From: an uncultured Clostridia bacterium | Lineage (GTDB): Bacteria; Bacillota; Clostridia; Oscillospirales; Ruminococcaceae | Assembly (NCBI GenBank): GCA_945910815.1 | Contig: CAMDZD010000019.1 | Location: 1-39,956, forward strand | Direction of reading: 5' to 3' | DNA: 39,956 nt | Shown: piece after piece, positions 1 to 8,772 of the stretch | How positions within the stretch are numbered: the first letter of the stretch is position 1 | Layout: every line of letters begins with the position of its first letter | Program-made: the position numbers and the translations under genes | The notes under the pieces: model-generated | Told to the model about the DNA's origin: nothing | Database searches by the model: none | The model's input: only the letters and a program-made list of their open reading frames with translations

Positions 1-85
1 AACTTGTACTTCCGCCTTTAACGTTGCATAAATCCGCATAATTCATAATAATATATGGGTCTGTCTGTTTTCCTGAACCTGTCAT
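1..85 (-). CDS. Partial phage tail/baseplate-associated protein (N-terminus only)
   Basis: Only the first 28 codons are inside the window; the gene runs off the left edge. It starts at an ATG (complement of 83-85) behind a good AGAGGTG ribosome binding site at 91-97 that overlaps the stop of the Gp37-like gene. The visible peptide begins MTGSGKQTDPYII, then a short Asp/Leu-rich stretch. Similar openings occur in surface or fibre proteins with repetitive beta-helix folds, but that is only an inference from a short fragment. Its place downstream of the Gp37-like gene fits a baseplate or fibre component. I do not recognise a specific family. Confidence 0.6.
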   Translation of the reverse strand, partial: MTGSGKQTDPYIIMNYADLCNVKGGSTS

Positions 86-96
86 AAAATCACCTC

Positions 97-1521
97 TTAG
101 TAAATTTTTTCAACTGTTTCGGGGATAACTGCATACCTGACATCACTGTAAGTAAAGCACGTTGTTTCAATTTCAGTAACGGGTTTCCCCTCAATTTCGG
201 AGGGAATCTGTATTCTTGTTTCCGTTCCCTTATAGAAAATCAGCTTTACAGTTTCATTTTCGATGATATACACATAATCATCTGCGGTTGTCGGTTTTGC
301 CTCAATAAGAGCTATATTCTGCCCGATAATCCGCCCCTGAACCTGTTCAGCGACATCTGAATCGATTACTGCTTTAAAGTTGTGTTCGCCTGATTCGGCG
401 ACAAAAAAGGCACTCAGATGTTGCGTTGAATATCCGTTTACACTGATTTTAGGAATGAAATTAATTTCAGTATCATCAAAGAAATATCGTATTTCAACAT
501 TCCTCAAACTTTCTGAATACAATACCAAATCACCTGAAAAACAAATATTCTGCGATTCTTCCGATAAGACCTTAAAATTACATTCAATAATTGTTCCTGT
601 AAGCGATGTATCACATAAAATATGCACAAATTCAACGGCAGTAACAGATTCAGAACTTCCGGTATTGTCATCAGGATTTTCCGTCTGCTGATTTTCTCCC
701 GAAATATCCTTTGCATCAACGTAAACTTCATATCGGTCAAGGAGAACAGGTTCATTGCCGTTAAAAAATTCGGTTCTTTTTCGTTCTTCACCCTCACCTT
801 GTCCTAAAATGTAGGCGAAATTTCTCTGTACGGAAGAATCCGAAGCATACGAAAAATGCAACAGATTGCTGTAAGCATCAGAAAAAATGATATGCGGATT
901 TTCGCTCTGCATAACACTTCGGTCAGTTCCTTCGGATAAATCAAAAACCATTTCATACTGTTCACCGCTGATTTTATTCAGACGGATATTTGCAGTACCG
1001 CCGATAGTCTCACATATTGTATATATCCATTCCATAAGATTATCATAACTTACCTGCAATTTTGTCTGTTTATTCCAGCAATTACCGTATACAGAGCCGA
1101 GAGAAAGTGACGGAATAGCTCTGTTTCCGGTATTTATAACATTTTTCTGAAGAGCTGTTCTTACGATGTCGGAATAGCTTGTCAGCGATGTGAAATTCAA
1201 AGTCGGATAAATGATTCTTCTTTCAAGCAGACACATCAGAAATCTACCTGAAACGGTCAGATAATCACCGTTTTCGGTATCAGTTTCAATTTTTACGGAT
1301 TCAATGATTCCGAAATGCTCCTTGTCATCATCTCTGCCGACAATTCTGCCGGTCTGAAAAATCTCCATATTCTGAGGGGTTGCGGATATGTAAACTTCAA
1401 AAGAACCGCATTTATAGAACTCTATATCCCATAAAAGCGATGAAAAGCTGTCGCATACTGCTTCAAGCGTAATTGTCAGGGAATCGTTGTCATAGAGCAT
1501 ACTGTAAATTTCAATCTGCAT
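97..1521 (-). CDS. Siphovirus Gp37-like tail/baseplate protein with C-terminal LRR-like segment
   Basis: A 474-residue protein resembling the Siphovirus ReqiPepy6 Gp37-like family, found next to Dit in many Firmicute siphoviruses and thought to form part of the tail-tip hub (established family context). The N-terminal ~200 residues hold the family-like beta-rich region (SFEVYISATP, GIIESVKIETD). Residues ~275-290 are a polar linker rich in Asn, Asp and Ser. The last ~50 residues (FYKGTETRIQIPSEIEGKPV, then PETVEKIY) read like a single BspA-type leucine-rich repeat, so a host-surface-type module may be grafted on the end. It starts 3 bases after the Dit gene stops, so both are co-translated. 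Family call moderately sure; hub role inferred from position. Confidence 0.78.
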   Translation of the reverse strand: MQIEIYSMLYDNDSLTITLEAVCDSFSSLLWDIEFYKCGSFEVYISATPQNMEIFQTGRIVGRDDDKEHFGIIESVKIETDTENGDYLTVSGRFLMCLLERRIIYPTLNFTSLTSYSDIVRTALQKNVINTGNRAIPSLSLGSVYGNCWNKQTKLQVSYDNLMEWIYTICETIGGTANIRLNKISGEQYEMVFDLSEGTDRSVMQSENPHIIFSDAYSNLLHFSYASDSSVQRNFAYILGQGEGEERKRTEFFNGNEPVLLDRYEVYVDAKDISGENQQTENPDDNTGSSESVTAVEFVHILCDTSLTGTIIECNFKVLSEESQNICFSGDLVLYSESLRNVEIRYFFDDTEINFIPKISVNGYSTQHLSAFFVAESGEHNFKAVIDSDVAEQVQGRIIGQNIALIEAKPTTADDYVYIIENETVKLIFYKGTETRIQIPSEIEGKPVTEIETTCFTYSDVRYAVIPETVEKIY

Positions 1522-1524
1522 AAA

Positions 1525-2391
1525 TCACACCCCTAAATAAGCATTTTTGTGAATGATTCTTACTTTCAGATTTGTCAGACCTTCTGATGCACTAAGATAG
1601 AAATTATTTCTGCCTTCGCATAAAGTAAGCCACGTTGAACCTGACACAAGCCTGTTGATTATGTTAGTTATAACGCCCTCACGTTCAAGCGTAACGGTTT
1701 TATTGCCCGTTTTTGTAGTTATTGTAACAATATCGCCGTTTAAAATTTCGCCCTGAATCTGCATATATTCGCCTGTATCAGCGTTGTATACAGTCGGATT
1801 TACAGCCGATACTTCATCGGAAGAACTTCCCTCTATAACGATTTTAAAGCCGGTTTCGTCACCGCTGTTGAAAATCGTCATAATATTCTGAAAATTATAC
1901 TGACTTAAAATAAAAGGCTTGTCATTTTTAGGAAAAGGAAACGAAAAACTGCCGATAATCTGACTGTAAGATGCAATTGTTTCGGAAGTGCTGTAAAAAT
2001 AAGGGTCGGGGCAGATAATTGATATCTGACCTTTAGTCAGCGTCTCAAAGTTTTCAATTTCACAGGTTTCTACATAACCCTCTGTATACACATCGATGTT
2101 TGAAGTTTTGTAGTATACTTTGATATACCGTGACGGCTTAACGACCTTATATAATTCGTGCCGTCTTTTTTCAACACCACACCCACGCATTTCAAAAGGA
2201 ATTACAAGGTTACGCTTTTCGATGAAAGCATTGTTCAGATAACTTCCGTTCATTCCGGCATATGTAGAAGTGCTGATTGTTCCTGCGGGCGGATTCAGAC
2301 CTTCGATTTTTGAAGACATATATCTGTTTGCAGTTTGCGAAAGGTCGATTTGCTGACCTGTTTCGTTTTCGAGGATAAGAGAAAATCTCAA
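1525..2391 (-). CDS. Distal tail protein (Dit-like, siphovirus tail component family)
   Basis: A 288-residue protein directly downstream of the tape measure gene, the canonical place for Dit, the ring that joins the tail tube to the baseplate. It opens with MRFSLILENETGQQIDLSQT and has a central ICPDPYFYS motif, typical of the Sipho_tail/Dit family where the N-terminal domain forms a hexameric ring and the C-terminal part is a galectin-like domain (family knowledge). Length is normal for a simple Dit. The gap to the tape measure gene is 14 bases and holds the ribosome binding site. Confidence 0.85.
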   Translation of the reverse strand: MRFSLILENETGQQIDLSQTANRYMSSKIEGLNPPAGTISTSTYAGMNGSYLNNAFIEKRNLVIPFEMRGCGVEKRRHELYKVVKPSRYIKVYYKTSNIDVYTEGYVETCEIENFETLTKGQISIICPDPYFYSTSETIASYSQIIGSFSFPFPKNDKPFILSQYNFQNIMTIFNSGDETGFKIVIEGSSSDEVSAVNPTVYNADTGEYMQIQGEILNGDIVTITTKTGNKTVTLEREGVITNIINRLVSGSTWLTLCEGRNNFYLSASEGLTNLKVRIIHKNAYLGV

Positions 2392-2405
2392 ATTTTTGCA
2401 CCACC

Positions 2406-5400
2406 TTACAACTTCAATGCATTTCGAGTCTGCCTGTAAATTTCAAGACGTGTCAGTGACTTCGGGCTGTTGTTGGTCTGATTTACTGTACGGCTGTTGT
2501 CAGTCTGATAGTAATTATTGACCGTTCCACCGGTATTTCCGTTAATCATTGTACCTGAAATTCCGTCAAGATTTGCAGAAATATCGGATTTAAAAGAAAT
2601 CTGCATAGCTTCCGATACACTTTCAACAGCTTTTTCAACATACTGTTTACTTTTGTTGATACCATCAGCGAGACCTTTCATAAAATCGGGCATCCAGCTT
2701 TCAAAACTTACAAGAGGGCCTTTTTCGGGAACTGAGAAGTGCAGATATTCCCATATAGTGCGGGCAACGTCAGAAATTGTATCCACAAGGTCTGAAAAAG
2801 TATATTTAATGCCGTTTATGAGGTTCTGAACAAGGTCATAACCCCACGACCAAGCCGAATTTACTTTGTTCATAATAATATTCCGTACATTTTCCATTGC
2901 ATCCGATACTGTACCGCAAATATCTCCGAGCTTATACGATACGCCGTCTCTGACATTATCCCAGATATCGAAAACAGTATCTCTGACATTGTTCATTGCA
3001 CCTCTGACAGAATCAGGCATTGTATTCCATATTGACGATACGGAATTTTTGATTGCACTGACAGTATTTCTTACACCATCAGAAATAGAGTTCCATGTAG
3101 AAGAAACATTGCCTCTGATGTCGTTCTGCCCTGATGAAATGAAATTCTTGATTGAATCCCAGCTTGTATTGACTGCGTTCTTTATATTTCCAAGAGAATC
3201 CTTGATAGAATTAAAGATATTAGTCCAGCCTGTCTTGACATTATTGCCGATATTATTTAGAACTGCATTCATATTTGAACTTATATCGTTCCAAATGTTC
3301 ATGACATTCATCAAAGTATCCTGCATAAAGGTGCTTACAATGGAAACTATATTTGTCATAGCGTTTTTGAATGTATCAGTCAGAGATACTGTAATGTTTG
3401 TGCCGAAATTACTTAAAGCATCATTTACAAGATTTGAATTTGCAATGATTCCGTCAGCAAGCCCCTGCATAAAGTCGGGCATCCAGCTTTCAAAATCAGT
3501 CAAAGGGCCTTCATCAGGAACGGAGAAGTGAAGAAAACTTCTGATTTTATCCGCTACGCTTGTAACAGCTTCTGCAACGTCATTTATTTTCGATTTGATA
3601 CCGCTTACAATTCCGCTTATTATATCCGCACCCCATTGCCAGGCATTGCCTGCAAGGTCTTTGATAAACTGTACAGCATTGTTGAATCCGTTTTTTACGG
3701 CTCTTATAATACCGCCCATTGCATTGGAAACAGAGTTTTTTATGAGTTCCCATATAGTCGAAACAGTCAGCTTTATGCTTTCCATAGTTTCTGAAATTTT
3801 CGTTTTTATTGAATCCCACACAGTTGAAACTACAAGCTTTATTCCATCAAGGAAACTTGAAACTGTTGATTTTATATTTTCCCAGGCAGTAGAAATAACT
3901 GTTGAAATAGCTTCTAAAATGGGGACAAAGAAATCATAAATTGCATTCCATACATTGATAATAAAGGTCTGAATTTCTGTTATAACCGTATCAATAGTAT
4001 CTTTAACCGCATTCCAGATAATTTCAAATGTATTTTTAATGCCCTCCAAAATTGGTGTAATAAAGTCGACAACCGCATTCCATATGTTGGTAATAATGGT
4101 ATGAATTTCCGTCATAACCATATAAATGGTATCTTTAACTGTATTCCAGATAGTTTCAAATGTATTTTTGATACTCTCCAAAATCGGAGTGATAAAACCA
4201 ACAATTGCATTCCAGATTGCAAAAATCTTTTCTGAAATCCAGTCCATCGCCCTGCCGATTAAGATTTTCACCGCTTCAAAGATAGTTTCAAAAAGATACG
4301 CAAAAGCGTCAAGCAAAGGCTTAATTGTTTCATATACAGCTGTCCAAACCATAACAATGGTATCATGAATTGTAGTAATTACAGTTGATACCGTAGTATA
4401 AATTGCATTGAAAATAGTTGCAAAGAAATTATATACATTTGTGAAAATTGTTGTAATAAAATTTTTTACTGCTGTAAATACTGAAATTGCTGTATTTTTG
4501 ATACCTGTAACAATCGTAGTGAATGTTGTAGAAATGGCTGACCAGATTGCAATGAATGTATCCCGAATTGTATCCATTCCTACCTGAAAATTTTCCTGAA
4601 AGCTGTTCCAGAGATTTACAAAGAAAGTTTTTATAGCGTTCCAGCCCGTTTCCCAAGCCTCGAAAAAGTTGTACAACGTTTCTTGAATACTATCCCAGAG
4701 GTCAATCCAGAACTGTCTGAACTCATCACAATTATTCCATAAATAGATGAAAGTTGCTACCAGTGCTGTAATTGCTGCAATAACAAGAAATACAGGATTT
4801 GTAAGGAATGTGGTGTTCAGTTTTGACATTGCAGTTTTTACGAGTTTGATAGCATTTACAACTTTGGGAATAGCCACCATAATTTTACCAACTGTGCTGA
4901 TAACCTTGCCGATTGCTATTAAAGCGGGACCAATAGCCGCTACAATCAAAGCAATTTTCAGTATCATTTCTTTGGTAGCGGGAGACATAGCATTGAGTTT
5001 ATCTATAAAAGCCTGTACTTTTGCAGTAATTTCACGGATTGCGGGCATAAGAATATCGCCGAAAGAAATAGCAAGCTCCTGTAACTGCGATTTCAGAATT
5101 GTAAGCTGACCGTTAAGATTATCCTGCATAGTTTCAGCCATATTCTGTGCTGTACCTTCACAGCCGTAAATAGCTTCAGTCAGACTGTTGTAATCTTCCT
5201 CACTTGCATTGACGATAGCAAGCATTCCTGAAAGATTCTGCTTACCGAAAATTATAGCAGCATTTTTCAGCTGTTCAGCCTGTGTCAGCCCTTCTTCAGT
5301 CTGACTAAGTTCAGCAATAATATCATCGTATTCACGCATATTTCCTTCGCTGTCTACAAGGTCGACATTTACTTTGCCAAGGCTTGAACGGAGAATATTC

Positions 5401-6980
5401 ATAATTTCGCCGAGCGATTTCATATTTCCGTATTCGTCAACAAAGGCAGACTGACCCGTTCCAACTACTTCAATTGTACCTTTCTGGGCTTTTGTTAATT
5501 CTTCCTGTGCAGATGTAAGATTATTTTCAGCTTTTTGCAAATCGATAAGTTTCTTCTGTGCCTGTGATGAACTCTCACCGTATTTCGATAAAGCCTCATT
5601 GTAAGAAATCTGAGCTTTTTCCAAATCAAGCGTTTTATTTTCGACTTTAGTCTGTGCTTTGTCAATTTCCGACTGGTCGATGATATGAGCTGTCTGAGTT
5701 GTCATTAAACCGAGATTTTCCATTGCTGCCCTTTGTTTGTCAGTCGGTTTTACAAGATTTACAAGAGCATTTTTCAGCGAATTTCCTGATTGAGAGCCTT
5801 TGATTCCTGCATTTGCCATAACACCGAGAGCAATTGCCAAATCCTCCGCAGACGCACCCATTGACCCCGCAACAGGAGCTACATACTTAAATGATTCGCC
5901 CATAAGAGATACATTTGTGTTTGCATTGGAAGAAGCCGCCGCAAGAACGTCAGCAAAATGTCCTGCATCTTCAGATTCATATCCTAAAGCAGTAAGTGCA
6001 TCGGTTACGATGTCGGAAGTAGTTCCCAAATCCTCACCACTCGCCGCCGCAAGGTTCATAATACCGTCAATACCGTTCAGCATATCATTTGTTTTCCAGC
6101 CTGCCATTGCCATATAATTCATAGCTTCGGCAGCTTCACTTGCTGAAAACTTTGTCTTTGCACCCATTTCACGAGCTTTTGCACGTAAATCATCAAAATC
6201 TTTACCCGTTGCACCTGATATAGCAGAAACTTTTGACATTTCAGAATCAAAATCGGCAGTAGTTTTTACAGCACCGGTTCCGATAGCTGTTATTCCTGCC
6301 GTTATCGGAAGAAGTTTCTCACCCGCACCGGAGATTTTATCACCGACTTTTACAAAAGTATCTCCTGCTTCGCCGATTTTTACAAGAGCCGTTCGGGATT
6401 TATCCGCCTCATTCTGTAAACGCTGTAATTCCTGTTCGGTTTCAATGATTTCACGCTGTAAAGAATCATACTGTTCCGGAGAAACAGGATTTCCAAATTC
6501 ATCGGATACATCTTTTGCGGACTGTTTCAGATTTTTTAATTCATCAGATGTTGATTTTATTTCATTCTGAAGTTCATCGTATTTTTCCTGTGAGATTTCA
6601 CCCTTTGCAAGTTGTTCATCAGCTTCTTTGGATTTTTCTTTAAGGTCTTTTAACTTTGTTTCAGTTTCAGTGATTTTCTGCTTTATAGGGTCATATTTTG
6701 CTTTCCAGTCATCGTAATTATCTTTTGTCTGTGCAGCCTGTTCGCTTGCTTTTTTGAGAGTTTCGAGCTTTTCGCTTGCCGATGAAACTTCCTCTGCAAG
6801 AAGTCTCTGCTTCTGTGCGAGGAGTTCTGTATTTGTGGGGTCAAGTTTCAGGAGTTTTTCCACATCTTTCAGCTGTGTCTGTGTGTTTTTGATGTTCTTG
6901 TTGACTCCCTCAAGAGCCTTTGAAAGTTTGGTAGTATCTCCGCCAATCTCGACCGTTATGCCTTTAATTCTGCTTGCCAT
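2406..6980 (-). CDS. Tail tape measure protein (TP901-type)
   Basis: A 1524-residue protein setting tail length and travelling down the tail with the DNA. The start is supported by GGAGGTGA eight bases upstream. In order: an N-terminal coiled coil (residues ~1-205, rich in Lys, Glu and Gln); the conserved TP901/PhageMin tail core (~235-420, including TADFDSEMSKVSAISGATGK and AEAMNYMAMAGWKTNDM); a second coiled coil (~440-500); two hydrophobic segments (~665-690 and ~725-750) that could enter the host membrane; then a long Trp/Phe-periodic region with 44-residue near-repeats. A module containing LHFSVP, FESWMPDFM and GLADGI occurs twice, near residues 1150 and 1410. The C-terminus is Asn/Thr-rich. 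The head-proximal side is interrupted by a toxin-antitoxin cassette instead of the tail chaperones being directly adjacent. Confidence 0.95.
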   Translation of the reverse strand: MASRIKGITVEIGGDTTKLSKALEGVNKNIKNTQTQLKDVEKLLKLDPTNTELLAQKQRLLAEEVSSASEKLETLKKASEQAAQTKDNYDDWKAKYDPIKQKITETETKLKDLKEKSKEADEQLAKGEISQEKYDELQNEIKSTSDELKNLKQSAKDVSDEFGNPVSPEQYDSLQREIIETEQELQRLQNEADKSRTALVKIGEAGDTFVKVGDKISGAGEKLLPITAGITAIGTGAVKTTADFDSEMSKVSAISGATGKDFDDLRAKAREMGAKTKFSASEAAEAMNYMAMAGWKTNDMLNGIDGIMNLAAASGEDLGTTSDIVTDALTALGYESEDAGHFADVLAAASSNANTNVSLMGESFKYVAPVAGSMGASAEDLAIALGVMANAGIKGSQSGNSLKNALVNLVKPTDKQRAAMENLGLMTTQTAHIIDQSEIDKAQTKVENKTLDLEKAQISYNEALSKYGESSSQAQKKLIDLQKAENNLTSAQEELTKAQKGTIEVVGTGQSAFVDEYGNMKSLGEIMNILRSSLGKVNVDLVDSEGNMREYDDIIAELSQTEEGLTQAEQLKNAAIIFGKQNLSGMLAIVNASEEDYNSLTEAIYGCEGTAQNMAETMQDNLNGQLTILKSQLQELAISFGDILMPAIREITAKVQAFIDKLNAMSPATKEMILKIALIVAAIGPALIAIGKVISTVGKIMVAIPKVVNAIKLVKTAMSKLNTTFLTNPVFLVIAAITALVATFIYLWNNCDEFRQFWIDLWDSIQETLYNFFEAWETGWNAIKTFFVNLWNSFQENFQVGMDTIRDTFIAIWSAISTTFTTIVTGIKNTAISVFTAVKNFITTIFTNVYNFFATIFNAIYTTVSTVITTIHDTIVMVWTAVYETIKPLLDAFAYLFETIFEAVKILIGRAMDWISEKIFAIWNAIVGFITPILESIKNTFETIWNTVKDTIYMVMTEIHTIITNIWNAVVDFITPILEGIKNTFEIIWNAVKDTIDTVITEIQTFIINVWNAIYDFFVPILEAISTVISTAWENIKSTVSSFLDGIKLVVSTVWDSIKTKISETMESIKLTVSTIWELIKNSVSNAMGGIIRAVKNGFNNAVQFIKDLAGNAWQWGADIISGIVSGIKSKINDVAEAVTSVADKIRSFLHFSVPDEGPLTDFESWMPDFMQGLADGIIANSNLVNDALSNFGTNITVSLTDTFKNAMTNIVSIVSTFMQDTLMNVMNIWNDISSNMNAVLNNIGNNVKTGWTNIFNSIKDSLGNIKNAVNTSWDSIKNFISSGQNDIRGNVSSTWNSISDGVRNTVSAIKNSVSSIWNTMPDSVRGAMNNVRDTVFDIWDNVRDGVSYKLGDICGTVSDAMENVRNIIMNKVNSAWSWGYDLVQNLINGIKYTFSDLVDTISDVARTIWEYLHFSVPEKGPLVSFESWMPDFMKGLADGINKSKQYVEKAVESVSEAMQISFKSDISANLDGISGTMINGNTGGTVNNYYQTDNSRTVNQTNNSPKSLTRLEIYRQTRNALKL
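3960..4222 (-). repeat. 132-bp (44-aa) near-tandem repeat inside the tape measure gene
   Basis: Two near-identical 132-base units start with GAATTTCTGTTATAACC (about 3971) and GAATTTCCGTCATAACC (about 4103). A third, more diverged partial copy lies at about 3905-3960. The period is 44 codons, four times the 11-residue Trp/Phe spacing of tape measure repeats, so copy number change would alter tail length in fixed steps. Seen directly; the tail-length consequence is inferred from tape measure biology. Confidence 0.8.
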
Positions 6981-7025
6981 TCAATGTCACCTCCAAAAAA
7001 ATTTATAATAATGTAATACAAATGC

Positions 7026-7054
7026 TTGCAAATTGCATAAAATAGTGGTATAAT
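7026..7054 (+). promoter_or_regulatory. Promoter and operator of the toxin-antitoxin cassette
   Basis: TTGCAA (7026-7031), a 17-bp spacer and a perfect TATAAT (7049-7054) form a strong sigma-A-type promoter facing right. A perfect inverted repeat TGCAA-A-TTGCA (7027-7037) overlaps the -35 box. It is a natural site for autorepression by the ribbon-helix-helix antitoxin, as is usual for RelB-type modules. Operator role inferred. Confidence 0.75.
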
Positions 7055-7088
7055 AAAATCAAATATAATACTGAAAGGAGTGTCTTAT

Positions 7089-7358
7089 ATGGCACAAGCA
7101 ACAATTTCCGCCCGCATTGATGAAAAAGACAAAGTGGAATTTGATAATTTCTGTTCTGATGTAGGATTAAATACATCTTCTGCAATCAATCTTTTTGTAA
7201 AAGCAGTTTTGCGTGAAAGACGTATTCCTTTTGAAATTTCTCAGTCAGGTGACCCGTTTTACAGTGAATCAAACCAAGCCCATCTAATGAAGGCAATTCA
7301 GGAACTTCGTGACGGAAAAGGAACAGTTCATGAATTGATTGAGGTGGACGATGAGTGA
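7089..7358 (+). CDS. RelB/DinJ-family antitoxin
   Basis: An 89-residue antitoxin of the ribbon-helix-helix type. The N-terminus AQATISARIDEKDKVEFDNF and the following region LNTSSAINLFVKAVL are the DinJ/RelB dimerisation and DNA-binding signature. The C-terminal half is the segment expected to wrap the toxin. I chose the ATG at 7089 over a GTG at 7080 because AAAGGAG (7074-7080) sits eight bases before it and the GTG overlaps that site. The 3' end overlaps the toxin start by 8 bases, so translation is coupled. It lies on the strand opposite to the tail operon, with its own promoter. Likely represses its own promoter with the toxin as co-repressor (family knowledge). Confidence 0.92.
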   Translation: MAQATISARIDEKDKVEFDNFCSDVGLNTSSAINLFVKAVLRERRIPFEISQSGDPFYSESNQAHLMKAIQELRDGKGTVHELIEVDDE

Positions 7359-7620
7359 AAAAATCTGGTCTGATACTGCCTGGAATGATTATCTTTACTG
7401 GCAGACACAGGACAAAAAGACATTAAAACGTATTAACCAATTAATCAAGGATATTGAAAGAAATGGTTGTTTAGACGGAATTGGTCAGCCGGAAGCTTTG
7501 AAAAATAATCTTCATGGAGAATTCAGCAGAAGAATTAATGATAAAGACCGTCTTGTATACCATGTAGAAAACGGCAGAATTTATATTGTCAGCTGTCGTG
7601 GTCATTATGATGATAAATAA
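7351..7620 (+). CDS. yoeB: YoeB/Txe-family mRNA interferase toxin
   Basis: An 89-residue ribosome-dependent endoribonuclease. It lines up closely with E. coli YoeB as I remember it, including IWSDTAWNDYLYWQ near the N-terminus and RGHYDD at the end. The catalytic set is visible at E48, R67, H85 and Y86, each two positions beyond E. coli Glu46, Arg65, His83 and Tyr84. The start at 7351 follows GAGGTGG and sits inside the antitoxin's last codons; the earlier in-frame ATG at 7339 has no ribosome site. The usual partner of YoeB is YefM, whereas here it is a DinJ/RelB-type protein, a mixed pairing. The stop lies 3 bases from the convergent tail-chaperone stop. Confidence 0.93.
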   Translation: MSEKIWSDTAWNDYLYWQTQDKKTLKRINQLIKDIERNGCLDGIGQPEALKNNLHGEFSRRINDKDRLVYHVENGRIYIVSCRGHYDDK

Positions 7621-7622
7621 TT

Positions 7623-7787
7623 TTAAAACGAATCAAAATCTTCCTGAGTAGCCTTATAGCTGTATTTAAAGTCATCGTTTTCCCGTTCTGTAAACATATC
7701 ATTGATTAAACCGATTGTAAGCAAATCCAGCTCGGACATTGAAAATCCGAGCTGTTTGCATCTCAGAAGAAAAAGAGGAGTTGTCAT
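7623..7787 (-). CDS. Tail assembly chaperone, downstream (T-like) segment
   Basis: A 54-residue reading frame, MTTPLFLLRCKQ then FSMSELDLLTIGLINDMFTE, ending DFDSF. Its ATG overlaps the TGA of the upstream chaperone (ATGA), so it can be made by coupled re-initiation. It is in the -1 frame relative to the upstream gene, so a G-GT frameshift fusion as in lambda is also possible. A GGGAAAT run sits at the junction, but in the wrong phase for the classical lambda heptamer. The sequence matches the short alpha-helical C-terminal part of tail chaperones in Firmicute siphoviruses. It normally precedes the tape measure gene, and here the toxin-antitoxin cassette lies between them. Confidence 0.75.
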   Translation of the reverse strand: MTTPLFLLRCKQLGFSMSELDLLTIGLINDMFTERENDDFKYSYKATQEDFDSF

Positions 7788-8164
7788 TTCCCTGTCAGTT
7801 TGGCGATGTTTTTTTTAGATTCAACCTGTGTTGCAGTGTTAAGTCCCCAGAGTTCAAGAAGTTTCGGGAGAATTTCATAAATACTGAATGTATTGAACTG
7901 TTCAAGCCATTCATCGGGAGTATCGGGAACGTTGTCGGGGTTGGCATGTTTCGCCATTATGTAGGCGATATTTTCAAAGACTTCAAGGCTTTCGATGTCA
8001 AGACCGCTGTTTTCGGAATCATTTTCCCTGACGTTTTTCTGTAAAGCTGAAAAGTCACGGTAAATATCTCTGCCGAATTTAAGACGGTAAAGGCGGGGAA
8101 TTGTTGCACTTGCCTTGAATGGAACTTCTATGCCGTCAATTGTAATATTTTTACTGATAGCCAT
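7784..8164 (-). CDS. Tail assembly chaperone (gpG-like)
   Basis: A 126-residue protein between the major tail protein and the tape measure gene, the conserved place of the gpG-type chaperone that coats the tape measure protein during tail assembly. It begins MAISKNITIDGIEVPFKAS and contains RLYRLKFGRDIYRDF and a late EQFNTFSIYEILPKLLELWG segment, typical of this family in Clostridia phages. A good ribosome site (AGGAGAAT) lies just upstream. The end overlaps the next frame by four bases, the usual place for frameshifting or coupling. Confidence 0.85.
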   Translation of the reverse strand: MAISKNITIDGIEVPFKASATIPRLYRLKFGRDIYRDFSALQKNVRENDSENSGLDIESLEVFENIAYIMAKHANPDNVPDTPDEWLEQFNTFSIYEILPKLLELWGLNTATQVESKKNIAKLTGK

Positions 8165-8178
8165 AAAAATTCTCCTTG

Positions 8179-8769
8179 TTATCCAAGTGCGGAATCCGTT
8201 TCAGAGGGCATATATACAGCCTTGTACCAGTCTTTGTAAGCAGTTTCATTAGTTTCCTCGCAGGTTTTGGATTTTACTATACCGCTTTCGGTGAGAGGCG
8301 TTGCCTTAAAGGAAAGGGTTTCTGTTTTGACTTCCTTGCCCTCTTCGGTGGTACTGCTTTCGGATTTCGGACGGCTTGCGGAACAGCAGTAAAGAACGTG
8401 ACGGATTTTCTTTTTATCTCCGTTAAATTCAAAAAGAAGTGCAAACTGAGAAAGTTCGGCACTGTTTTTTTCCACAAGAACACCGTTGCTGTCAAGAGTT
8501 TCTCCGAGAATATCCTTTGCAAATTCGGTAGGAATAAGGGCGATTTCGATTTCTCCCTCATATCCGGAATTGTTGTTTATAACGTAATATACACCGTTAT
8601 CGGCATAGAAGTTTTCTGATTCTCCGGTGGGGTCAAAAGAAAGAGAGACAGCACCGGGGATTCTTGTTGGTTCTGCATAAGTGGGAGTACCGTCTTCTGC
8701 GAATCCGGTAATTTTGGCATAGTGTACATTGTTAAGACCGAATTTTACCTTGTTTTTATTCTGAGACAT
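8179..8769 (-). CDS. Major tail (tube) protein, phi13-like family
   Basis: A 196-residue protein with the layout of phi13-type major tail proteins: KVKFGLNNVHYAKIT at the start, GAVSLSFDPTGESENFYADN near residue 40, GYEGEIEIALIPTEF in the middle and ETLSFKATPLTESG near the end. It polymerises into the non-contractile tail tube. Preceded by GGAGG at the correct distance and located between the tail terminator-like gene and the tail chaperone, as in other siphoviruses. Confidence 0.92.
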   Translation of the reverse strand: MSQNKNKVKFGLNNVHYAKITGFAEDGTPTYAEPTRIPGAVSLSFDPTGESENFYADNGVYYVINNNSGYEGEIEIALIPTEFAKDILGETLDSNGVLVEKNSAELSQFALLFEFNGDKKKIRHVLYCCSASRPKSESSTTEEGKEVKTETLSFKATPLTESGIVKSKTCEETNETAYKDWYKAVYMPSETDSALG

Positions 8770-8772
8770 AGC

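Noticed and set aside
2866..3531. 221-residue plus-strand frame inside the tape measure gene
   Set aside because: Hydrophobic antisense shadow of the repeat region; no ribosome site and no family resemblance.
7784..7800. Classical lambda-type slippery heptamer for G-GT frameshifting
   Set aside because: GGGAAAT is present but in the wrong phase for tandem -1 slippage; the ATGA overlap explains expression of the second frame more simply.
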